Assembly (NCBI GenBank): GCA_016781705.1 | Contig: JADDPV010000125.1 | Coordinates: 1 to 5,157, forward strand | Source of the DNA: Rubrobacter sp. | GTDB taxonomy: Bacteria; Actinomycetota; Rubrobacteria; Rubrobacterales; Rubrobacteraceae | Reading direction: 5' to 3' | DNA: 5,157 bases | Part shown: positions 1 through 5,083 of the stretch, one piece after another | Position numbering within the stretch: the stretch's first letter is position 1 | How the letters are laid out: every line of letters begins with the position of its first letter | Translations under genes and position numbers: made by a program | Notes under the pieces: generated by a model | What the model saw: the letters and a program-made list of their open reading frames with translations, nothing else | Databases searched by the model: none | Told to the model about the DNA's origin: nothing

Positions 1-955
1 AGTGGACTTCTGACGCACGTGGGCCACGACGGAGTGATGGGCGAAAAAGAGCAACGCACCTACCTCGAGCACGTCTATTTCGAAGAAGACCTGGACGAGC
101 AGCGCAGGATGGTACAGAGCCGGTCTCCGGTAGCGCTACTCTCCGAAGTCACCGGAGGGAAGCTCGAGCGCGCCCTGCGATGCCGGGAGATAACCAGCCC
201 ACTCGGGCTGGGATACGAGCTGCTCGGTGTGTAGCTTGGGCCGCGAGCAGTGGGGTGGGATTAACCTGATCCGGGAAGGAGGCCGCCCGGATTTCGACGC
301 TCGCGAGGTGGCGCTGCTGCGCCGGATCATCCCCCACTTGGGCACCGGACTGAAGGCGGCGGTACTGTGCAAGCAGGCCTCTGCTGATCCCGAAGGAGAA
401 CGCGTGCCGGGAGTATTGGTCCTTGACGACCGGGGAGAGGTGATCCAACATACGGAGGCTGCCGAGCGATGGTTGAGGGATCTCGATGACCTCGGAGCCG
501 GCTGGCAGGAGGGCGGGGGCCTCCCGGCTCCGGTGTGGATGGTGGTCGGCGCCCTGCGCAAGGCGCTCAAGCCCGAGACGGATCGGGACCTGGGCGGCGT
601 GCCCTCCGTCCGCGTCCAGACAAGCTCGGGTCGGTGGCTCACCTTTCACGGCGCGCGGACCGAGTCACGAGACGGCCGCGGGGGCGAGACTATGGTCATC
701 ATCGAACCGTCGAGGCCCCAGGAACTGGCGTGGCTCCGAGCGTCCGCATATGGCTTGAGCGAACGCGAACGGGCGGTCGTGGAACTCGTCGCGCAGGGTG
801 CCTCCACCAAGGAGATCTCCCAGGCGCTCTATATCTCCAAGCACACTGTCCAAGAACATCTTTCGAACGCGTTCGACAAGGTTGGAGTACGAGGCCGCCG
901 CGCCCTCGTCAAGCGCCTCTTCCTCGACAACCTCTACCCAGAGTTGCTGAGGTAA
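1..955 (+). pseudogene. LuxR/GerE-family transcriptional regulator, 5' truncated by window edge and frameshifted
   Basis: The reading frame is already open at base 1 and runs to a TAG at 232-234. The same protein then continues in another frame from about 227 to 955. The joined product reads smoothly across the break: a GAF/sensor-like segment (YLEHVYFEEDLDEQRRMVQS, then the ALLRRIIPHL helix), a PAS-like stretch (VLVLDDRGEVIQHTEAAERW, residues about 61-82 of the downstream part), and a C-terminal LuxR helix-turn-helix (GLSERERAVVELVAQG at about 176-191, recognition helix around SKHTVQEHLSNAFDKVGV at 204-221). Such proteins bind DNA through the GerE domain, and the N-terminal part is presumed to sense a signal that cannot be read here. 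The downstream piece alone (227-955, 242 aa, GTG start) has no convincing ribosome binding site and would lack half the sensor. I therefore call the locus a frameshifted pseudogene, though a sequencing error is possible. The gene is convergent with the GNAT gene, with the IS lying between them. Confidence 0.8.
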
Positions 956-1050
956 TGGTTGCGTAGAAGGCTGTGGATTCGGCTGGAGTTGGCGGCAGTC
1001 GTCCTCAGAAGGTCATAACTGCATCGTGTGCAGCACACTCATGGCGGCGT

Positions 1051-1053
1051 TAA
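1051..1053. repeat. Left copy of IS target-site duplication (TAA)
   Basis: TAA sits directly outside the left IS end, and an identical TAA follows the right end at 2007-2009. A 3-bp TNA-type duplication is usual for some IS5-family groups. Three bases alone could match by chance, but the position exactly outside both inverted repeats supports the call. Confidence 0.7.
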
Positions 1054-1070
1054 GAGGTTGCGCGTGCAGG
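1054..1070 (+). repeat. Left terminal inverted repeat of the IS
   Basis: Starts GAGGTTGCGC. Compared with the right end it matches at GAG, then after one mismatch TTGCGC, then after four mismatches AGG. It was defined by comparison with the right end and by the adjoining TAA. Confidence 0.7.
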
Positions 1071-1135
1071 GAGTACCTCTACGTGTAAGACAAGCAAGGA
1101 TGCTCGATCATCTTGGGAGGTGCTGAGGTTTCCCG

Positions 1136-1396
1136 ATGAAGGAGCGTATCCTCGTGCCCGCACTCCAACCATGCATCATCGAACCCATCTGGGAGCAGTT
1201 CTCCACCCTGCTGCCCGAAAGAGAGGTCGAGCATCCCCTGGGCTGCCATCGACCCCGCATACCGGATCGGACGGTATTCGAGAAGCTCGTTGAGGTTTTG
1301 GTCTTCGGCTGCGCCTACTGGAGGATCGCCGACGAATCGTGCTCGGCTACTACCTTGCGCCGAAGGCGCGATGAGTGGAGATCGAAGGCGGGCTGA
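1136..1396 (+). CDS. IS5-family transposase, N-terminal part (orfA)
   Basis: An 86-aa product with the N-terminal helical domain typical of IS5-family transposases (DUF4096-like): IWEQFSTLLPE at about residues 18-28, RPRIPDRTVFEKLVEVLVFG at about 39-58, YWRIADE, then CSATTLRRRRDEW near the end. This domain helps bind the IS ends. The ATG at 1136 follows GAGG (1125-1128) at 7-nt spacing, a good ribosome binding site. After DEW the frame runs only a few residues (RSKAG) to a TGA at 1394-1396, whereas the family normally continues into the catalytic domain. That domain is found in the next frame, so orfA alone is not an active transposase. Confidence 0.85.
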   Translation: MKERILVPALQPCIIEPIWEQFSTLLPEREVEHPLGCHRPRIPDRTVFEKLVEVLVFGCAYWRIADESCSATTLRRRRDEWRSKAG

Positions 1397-1989
1397 TGGA
1401 TGAATTGCGCCAGATGGCACTCAAAGCGTATGACCGGACCATCGGGTTGGGGTTGTCCGATGTAGCAGTAGATGGATGCGTCACCAAAGCCCCCTGCGGT
1501 GGCGAGAAAGCCGGTAGAAGTCCGGTAGACCGGGGAAAGCAGGGCATCAAACGTTCTACGGTCGTGGACGCCGAGGGGATCCCCCTCGGGACTGTCGCCG
1601 CTTCGGCCAACCGCCACGACTCACCGCTTCTAGGCGAGACTCTGGACACCCTGCAGGTGCTTGGACCGCTGCCCGAGCGGATGAGCGTGCACCTCGATCG
1701 CGGCTACGACTCGGAGACTACGCGTGAGAAACTGCGGTCCCGCGGCTTCACCCCCGAGATCTCCGAGAAGGGCAAACCGGCCCCGCTGCAGACCGGAAAA
1801 CGTTGGGTGGTGGAACGCACCAACTCGTGGCACAACGCCCACAAGAAGCTGGTGTGGTGCACCGAGAGGCGGGGGCGGGTCATCGACTTCTGGGTCGCCT
1901 TCTCCGAGGTGGTCATCGTGGTGCGCAGGCTCATCCGAGAAGCCTGGACCCGTTACCGTTGGGATGGCCGACCCCACCATCGCCCATGA
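1375..1989 (+). CDS. IS5-family transposase, catalytic DDE part (orfB)
   Basis: A 204-aa open frame overlapping the end of orfA. It carries the catalytic core: first Asp in AVDGCVTKAP (D33), second in HLDRGYDSETT (D108), Glu in WVVERTNSWHNAHKKL (E147). These match the DDE triad and the DKGYDS and ERTNSW neighbourhoods of IS5-family enzymes, which cut and join DNA at the element ends. The nominal GTG start at 1375 has no clear ribosome binding site and lies inside orfA. The product is therefore probably made, if at all, as an orfA-orfB fusion by frameshifting, or the gene is simply broken. Continuity with orfA is clear: DEW is followed by IEGGLMDELRQ, as expected for a single protein. Confidence 0.85.
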   Translation: MEIEGGLMDELRQMALKAYDRTIGLGLSDVAVDGCVTKAPCGGEKAGRSPVDRGKQGIKRSTVVDAEGIPLGTVAASANRHDSPLLGETLDTLQVLGPLPERMSVHLDRGYDSETTREKLRSRGFTPEISEKGKPAPLQTGKRWVVERTNSWHNAHKKLVWCTERRGRVIDFWVAFSEVVIVVRRLIREAWTRYRWDGRPHHRP

Positions 1990-2006
1990 CCTATTGGCGC
2001 AAGCTC
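1990..2006 (-). repeat. Right terminal inverted repeat of the IS
   Basis: Read on the minus strand from 2006 it starts GAGCTTGCGC and is the imperfect partner of the left repeat. Its outermost base (2006) is also the third base, in minus-strand reading, of the GNAT stop codon TAG. Confidence 0.7.
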
Positions 2007-3022
2007 TAAGTCGCCAGATACGGCGTGGTGCCGTAGTGGTAGAGACCCGAAAGTCGTGGGGGCGACGCCTCGCCGAGCTCCATACGGAGCCGGTCCTCGC
2101 GGCCCACGAAGCCGAACTCCCGTAGCAGAGCGTGCGCGGGGCACACGGCGAGCCCGGCGGCAGGGCCGGGGACCGTCACCTCGACCGGTGAGCCCTCTTT
2201 GCTCGCATCGAGGGCACTTGCGAGCAGGAGGCGGGCCACCTCATCATCGGCGGCCACGAAGGGGCCGATGCGGGTCGTGAGGCTCAGGGAGCTGCGCACC
2301 AGGTAGCCCTTTATGCGCCCCGAGGAGTCCCGGGCGACGAGGCCCCAGCCAGGATGGAGCCGCAGAGTCGCCAGGATCAAGGCCGACCTGTCCGCCCCAT
2401 ACGACCAGCGATCCACCCCGTACAGCTCGGGCAAATCCCCGAAAACGAGCGTCGAGACACGATGCCCGTCCGTCCGTCTGGGGGCCCTGACCCCGCGCCG
2501 CGCCTCTTCGAGTCGGTACACGGTGCGCGGCGTGGCGGCCTCGAATCCCAGGGAGCGGTACAGCCCCTCCGCCCCACGCGTCGAGTAGAGCCGGACGGTC
2601 GCAGCACCCCGGCTCCTCAGGTACGAGATGGCCCACGAGGAGAGCCTTCGGCCCAGCCCCATGTTGCGGTACCCGTCGTGGACGGCGAGCTGGCAGAGTA
2701 TCCCTATCTCCCCGAGCGGCACCGCGCCCACCATCCCGGACAGCGAGCCGCGCGGAGACTCTGCCACGGCCCAGCGGACGCCCCGCATCCCGCGCAAGAG
2801 GTCGAACGCCCACGGGTCCGCCGACCAGCGCACCACCGACCGAAGCTCCAGGACCCGCTCGAGGTCGGAGTCCCTCATCTCCCGGACGCGCGTGCCATCC
2901 GCGCCAGCCCTTGCCTCCGCCTCCGCGGCGTGGGTCTCGGACACGGCACGTGGGCCACTCCGGCGTGCGCCTATTTCGAGTTTCCCCTCCAGGTCTAAGT
3001 CTTCTCTTGTGGTGAAAGCCAA
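2006..3022 (-). CDS. GNAT-family N-acetyltransferase, two-domain type
   Basis: The 338-aa product probably transfers an acetyl group from acetyl-CoA to an unknown small substrate or protein amine. The N-terminal GNAT domain (about residues 45-175) starts at RVREMRDSDLERVLELR. It carries the acetyl-CoA loop YRNMGLGRRL (118-127, R-x-x-G-x-G pattern) after the strand ILCQLAVHDG, and the LYRSLGFE segment at 154-161. The C-terminal half (about 200-335) resembles the second, degenerate GNAT-like domain (Acetyltransf_18, YitH-like): GWGLVARDSSGRIKGYLV, RIGPFVAADDEVARLLL, GLYHYGTTPY. The TTG at 3022 is a tentative start, with GAGGGG about 6 nt upstream. The first 45 residues are charged and unlike the family, so a later start (for example the GTG giving VSETHAAEAE) is possible. 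The stop codon is partly supplied by the neighbouring IS. The gene is divergent from rex. Confidence 0.85.
   Translation of the reverse strand: MAFTTREDLDLEGKLEIGARRSGPRAVSETHAAEAEARAGADGTRVREMRDSDLERVLELRSVVRWSADPWAFDLLRGMRGVRWAVAESPRGSLSGMVGAVPLGEIGILCQLAVHDGYRNMGLGRRLSSWAISYLRSRGAATVRLYSTRGAEGLYRSLGFEAATPRTVYRLEEARRGVRAPRRTDGHRVSTLVFGDLPELYGVDRWSYGADRSALILATLRLHPGWGLVARDSSGRIKGYLVRSSLSLTTRIGPFVAADDEVARLLLASALDASKEGSPVEVTVPGPAAGLAVCPAHALLREFGFVGREDRLRMELGEASPPRLSGLYHYGTTPYLAT
2007..2009. repeat. Right copy of IS target-site duplication (TAA)
   Basis: Identical to TAA at 1051-1053. Removing the IS and one copy joins left flank and right flank into a continuous GNAT 3' end with a TAA stop, which supports the boundary call. 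Confidence 0.7.
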
Positions 3023-3199
3023 CGTGGTCCCCTCGATCTTCGATGCTGTGGATGGACCTTTCCGCGATAGAGAACCTGGCCGGGCCGGAAGAGCACGCCG
3101 GATAAACGCGGACGCCCCGAGCGCGACCCTAAAGACGGGCCGGTCGGGGCAGGGACGGTCGAGAGAGACGTCCCGCGAAGGAAAGGGGAATGAACCATA

Positions 3200-3216
3200 T
3201 GTGAGCCTCGTTCACG
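3200..3216. promoter_or_regulatory. Possible Rex-operator-like palindrome
   Basis: TGTGA at 3200-3204 and TCACG at 3212-3216 flank a 7-bp spacer. Known Rex sites have TGTGA/TCACA half-sites with an even spacer of about 6 (Streptomyces type) or 8 (Bacillus type), so this is close but imperfect. It lies between the divergent GNAT and rex genes, upstream of the GNAT start, about 125 bp from the rex promoter. It is a weak candidate only. Confidence 0.25.
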
Positions 3217-3234
3217 CCGCTACTGTACACCATG

Positions 3235-3293
3235 GCGTCCTTCGGCGGAAGAACCCGCCGGCGAGCATCCGTCGCTCGATGTCGGGAGGACGC
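3235..3293. other. Three-way-junction fold candidate (59 nt) in the GNAT-rex intergenic region
   Basis: An outer stem, GCGTCCT (3235-3241) with AGGACGC (3287-3293), encloses two hairpins: CGGCGG/CCGCCG (3243-3248/3255-3260, loop AAGAAC) and CGAGC/GCTCG (3262-3266/3274-3278, loop ATCCGTC). All pairs are perfect. On the plus strand each of two stems can gain one extra wobble pair (G3234-U3294 and U3242-G3261). The element lies upstream of the predicted rex promoter and upstream of the GNAT start, so it could be a leader RNA of GNAT on the minus strand, a separate small RNA, or a DNA-level element. I see no conserved core of a known riboswitch or ribozyme. GC-rich DNA makes hairpins easily. Confidence 0.35.
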
Positions 3294-3341
3294 TGTAATC
3301 TGGCTTGCTATACGCTTTTCTGCCTGTTAAGAGCATCATTA

Positions 3342-3369
3342 TTGCAAGAGGGAGCGTTTTTGTTACAAT
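3342..3369 (+). promoter_or_regulatory. Predicted promoter of rex
   Basis: TTGCAA (3342-3347) and TACAAT (3364-3369) are separated by 16 bp and lie in a locally AT-rich patch of an otherwise GC-rich region. Both hexamers match four or five of six positions of the vegetative sigma consensus. Transcription would start near 3376, giving a leader of about 65 nt that contains a short hairpin, CTCG-TTCG-CGAG (3378-3389). A small palindrome, TTGTTACAA (3360-3368), overlaps the -10 box. It has TTGT/ACAA ends as in Rex sites but far too short a spacer, so autoregulation is only a guess. Confidence 0.65.
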
Positions 3370-3440
3370 GCAGCGTACTCGTTCGCGAGGGCGTCCGTAT
3401 AAGGTAAAGCGCAGGGCAGACAGAAGGAGTTGGAGGCAAG

Positions 3441-4082
3441 GTGCGAGCCACGCTACAACCGGGTTTGACAAACAGGCTGACCAAGTACTTAAGGGTAACG
3501 CAGCAGCTGATCGAGGAGGGGAGGGACGCGGTCTCGAGCAAGGAGCTCGGGGACTTCACGGGGATAAACCCGGTGCAGGTGAGGCGCGACCTGAACGCGA
3601 TCGGGTTCTCGGGGACTCGGGGGGTCGGCTACCAGGCTTACGACCTGGTGGAGGCCGTGAGGAGCATTCTGGGCCTCAAACAAACCTACAACATCGCGCT
3701 CGTGGGCGCGGGCAACCTCGGGAGCGCCATCGCGTCGAGCACGATCCTGCCCAAGCGCGGGTTCGTGATCCACGACGTCTTCGACAACGACCCGGAGAAG
3801 ATCGGGCGCACCGTCGGCAACATCGTCGTCAAGCACCTAGACGAACTCAAGAAGAGCGTCGCCGAGGCGGACGAGATCATCGGCATCGTCGCCACCCCTC
3901 CTGCCTCCGCCCAGAGCGTCGCCGAGCTTATGGTGGACGCCGGCATCCGCGTCATCCTCAACTACACTGATGTCCTCCTGCACGTCCCCTACAGCGTGGA
4001 TGTCCACCGCATAGATCCCACCGCCCAACTCATGCACACCCTCTACTATCTCACCCAGGTTGGCGGAGAAGCCGCCTCTTAG
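3441..4082 (+). CDS. rex: Redox-sensing transcriptional repressor Rex
   Basis: The 213-aa protein has the normal Rex length and layout. A winged-helix DNA-binding domain spans about residues 9-64, with recognition segment PVQVRRDLNAIG (44-55) and the signature GTRGVGY (59-64 region). It is followed by a Rossmann domain with ALVGAGNLGSAI (86-97, GxGxxG NAD-binding loop), VFDNDPEKIGR (113-123), IVATPPASAQ (149-158) and ILNYTDVLLHVP (172-183). A C-terminal helix (about 195-206) forms the domain swap of the dimer. Rex proteins sense the NADH/NAD+ ratio: NADH releases them from operators of respiratory and fermentative genes. The GTG start at 3441 is preceded by GGAGG (3432-3436) and AAGGAG (3424-3429). 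The gene appears to be transcribed alone, with its own promoter and a strong terminator 22 bp after the stop. No hemA follows, unlike the Streptomyces arrangement. Confidence 0.96.
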   Translation: MRATLQPGLTNRLTKYLRVTQQLIEEGRDAVSSKELGDFTGINPVQVRRDLNAIGFSGTRGVGYQAYDLVEAVRSILGLKQTYNIALVGAGNLGSAIASSTILPKRGFVIHDVFDNDPEKIGRTVGNIVVKHLDELKKSVAEADEIIGIVATPPASAQSVAELMVDAGIRVILNYTDVLLHVPYSVDVHRIDPTAQLMHTLYYLTQVGGEAAS

Positions 4083-4103
4083 AGAGAGCAGTTAGCTGTT
4101 AGC

Positions 4104-4142
4104 TTGCGGCTTCTGGCGTTCGCCAGAAGCCGCAATTTCTTT
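4104..4142 (+). terminator. Intrinsic terminator of rex
   Basis: A perfect 14-bp stem: TTGCGGCTTCTGGC (4104-4117) pairs with GCCAGAAGCCGCAA (4122-4135) around the loop GTTC. It is followed by TTTCTTTCC. It starts 22 bp after the rex stop codon. The long stem could also serve minus-strand transcripts, but the T-rich side is on the plus strand. Confidence 0.9.
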
Positions 4143-4212
4143 CCATAACAGCGCGCGGTGCCAAGAGTCTGCCGCGCCGTTCAAGATCCTACCTGATCGC
4201 TGAAAGCCAAGA

Positions 4213-4232
4213 GCGCCGCCTTGGGGCGGCGC
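4213..4232. repeat. GC-rich hairpin
   Basis: GCGCCGCC (4213-4220) pairs perfectly with GGCGGCGC (4225-4232) around TTGG. No T-run follows on the plus strand. The minus strand continues TCTTGGCTTTC, a weak tail, so it might be a poor terminator for leftward transcripts from the HNH/ssb side. Confidence 0.45.
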
Positions 4233-4251
4233 GGGCTAATAGATCAAAGAG

Positions 4252-4318
4252 AAGAGTCCGAGGCGCCTTAGGGGTGATAGGTGGGGAAAGGGAAAGGAGG
4301 AGTACGCCCCGGACTCTT
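4252..4318. repeat. Long interrupted inverted repeat with purine-rich loop
   Basis: AAGAGTCCG (4252-4260) pairs with CGGACTCTT (4310-4318). After one A-C mismatch, GGCG (4262-4265) pairs with CGCC (4305-4308). The roughly 39-nt loop is almost all purine on the plus strand, with runs GGGG, GGGG, GGG and GGAGG. This makes a stable stem over a G-rich loop, or a polypyrimidine loop if the minus strand is transcribed. Its function is unknown. Confidence 0.5.
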
Positions 4319-4394
4319 TAATTGTGCCGATCTGGTTCGTACCAACCGACTTGGAGAATATAACCCGCTCGTCACACTTTGTAAAGGCTTTGGA

Positions 4395-4418
4395 ACGAAA
4401 AACCCGGGATTTTTTCGT
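4395..4418. terminator. AT-rich palindrome, possible weak bidirectional terminator
   Basis: ACGAAAAA (4395-4402) pairs with TTTTTCGT (4411-4418), and the loop centre contains CCCGGG. On the minus strand it lies about 90 nt beyond the last stop of the decayed HNH gene, where a terminator would be expected. The T-run is part of the stem rather than after it, so the call is weak. Confidence 0.3.
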
Positions 4419-4508
4419 CGTTGACGCCAGAAAGTGAAACTTTCGCACGACATCCTGTGTCCGGGCGAGCCGAAAGCGGCAAATATTGCGTTTTCTCCAA
4501 GTAGTCGC

Positions 4509-4997
4509 TTATCTGGCGTTCGGGCGGTTTGGGGAGATCGTTTCGTGGCTGGAGGGGACGTTGGGAATCCTCCAAAGAATCGTCCCCGATCGGAGCTTAT
4601 CAGCGCGGCAGCCCGTCTCTTTGACGTTCTTCCACGAGTTGCAGTCGCCGCGCAAGGGTTGGATGTTCTCCACCAGGTTGCTGCACGGAGGAACAGGGGA
4701 ACAAGGTTGTCAAGCATGACGGTAGTCTGCTCACGCCCGCGCCGCAGTCAACGGTTGCCGTACCTCTCGCACAGGGACTCGAACTCCTCGACCGTGAAGC
4801 CGCCCTCGGCATTCAACTTGCCCGGCGTCGGGCAAGCTGAACGGCCATCTTCTGCGGGTTCTCTCTACGCCAAGGCTTCAGATCGGCAGCGCGATCTGCC
4901 TTCCGCTCTCGATCCGGTTGCGCTCCTTATCGTAAGAACGGCCACGCTGGTACACCTCCCTCAACTCCTGGCCGGAGCTCTGTTGCCCCTCCCCCAT
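4509..4997 (-). pseudogene. Decayed HNH endonuclease gene
   Basis: Read right to left, three frames together rebuild one small HNH nuclease. The start ATG at 4997 opens ELREVYQRGRSYDKERNR (TGA at 4880-4878). A second frame then gives ADLKPWRRENPQKMAVQLARRRA (TGA at 4815-4813). A third gives KLNAEGGFTVEEFESLCERY, the segment that precedes the first zinc knuckle in this family. The expected CxxC is lost: the first Cys is a TGA stop (4750-4748) and the second is Arg (CGC, 4741-4739). The expected catalytic DH reads DN (4711-4706). After another frame change the text resumes as NLVENIQPL, then RGDCNSWKNVK; the expected third Cys is Arg (4652-4650) and the fourth is kept (4643-4641). HNH enzymes nick or cut DNA with a His-metal centre; this copy cannot be active. 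The last stop is TAA at 4511-4509. The expected residues come from family memory, not an alignment. Confidence 0.8.
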
Positions 4998-5083
4998 TCC
5001 AGAGTGACAGCAAAACTCGAAAAGGGACTTTAACCCAACGCAATCTTTGCGAACTTTACCGATTGTTGCAGCGCAATGCTTCG

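Larger units (their letters stand above)
1054..2006 (+). mobile_element. IS5-family insertion sequence, about 953 bp, complete
   Basis: The ends are imperfect inverted repeats. The left end starts GAGGTTGCGC and the right end, read inward on the other strand, starts GAGCTTGCGC; 12 of the first 17 positions match. Both ends are flanked by TAA. Inside are two overlapping frames encoding an IS5-type DDE transposase. Length, GAG-type ends, short duplication and two-frame layout fit the IS427/IS1031 side of the IS5 family; the subgroup is inferred. The element sits between two convergent genes and touches the stop codon of the GNAT gene. The flanks keep an exact duplication, so the insertion is probably fairly recent. 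Confidence 0.85.
4141..4508. other. Intergenic stretch without a credible gene, rich in inverted repeats
   Basis: Open frames here are short, lack ribosome binding sites and show no recognisable protein family. Seen structures are a 6-bp hairpin GCGCGG/CCGCGC (4153-4158/4172-4177), an 8-bp hairpin at 4213-4232, a long interrupted stem at 4252-4318 and an AT-rich palindrome at 4395-4418. A GCCAAGAG octamer occurs just before or within the first two hairpins (4160-4167 and 4206-4213). The stretch is less GC-rich than the coding parts. It separates the end of rex from the 3' end of the decayed HNH gene, so both neighbours point into it. Confidence 0.6.

Noticed and set aside
136..649. Two minus-strand frames of about 167 aa
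   Set aside because: They lie opposite the LuxR gene, whose translated domains are convincing; the minus frames are compositional by-products.
1019..1038. Small hairpins (CTGCA/TGCAG and GTGTG/CACAC) after the LuxR gene
   Set aside because: The two are mutually exclusive, only 5 bp, and have no T-run; too weak for a terminator call.
2995..3198. Minus-strand 67-aa frame with ATG at 3198 and a GAGG upstream
   Set aside because: It overlaps the GNAT start out of frame, has no family likeness and is Arg/Pro/Ser-rich; not enough to call a gene.
3360..3368. TTGTTACAA palindrome over the rex -10 box as a Rex autoregulatory site
   Set aside because: The half-sites are only 1 bp apart and lack the GA/TC part of the Rex motif; kept only as a remark under the promoter.
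2244..3407. Several long overlapping frames (2244-2813 minus, 2354-2998 plus, 2628-3407 plus)
   Set aside because: Shadows of the GC-rich GNAT gene, rich in Arg, Pro and Ala with no recognisable domain.
4150..4200. tRNA-like string (GTTCAAGATCC resembling a T-loop)
   Set aside because: No 5-bp T-stem, acceptor stem or anticodon arm can be formed around it.
4434..5033. Long plus-strand open frame of 199 aa
   Set aside because: It is the antisense of the decayed HNH gene, has no family likeness and no ribosome binding site; the protein signal is clearly on the minus strand.
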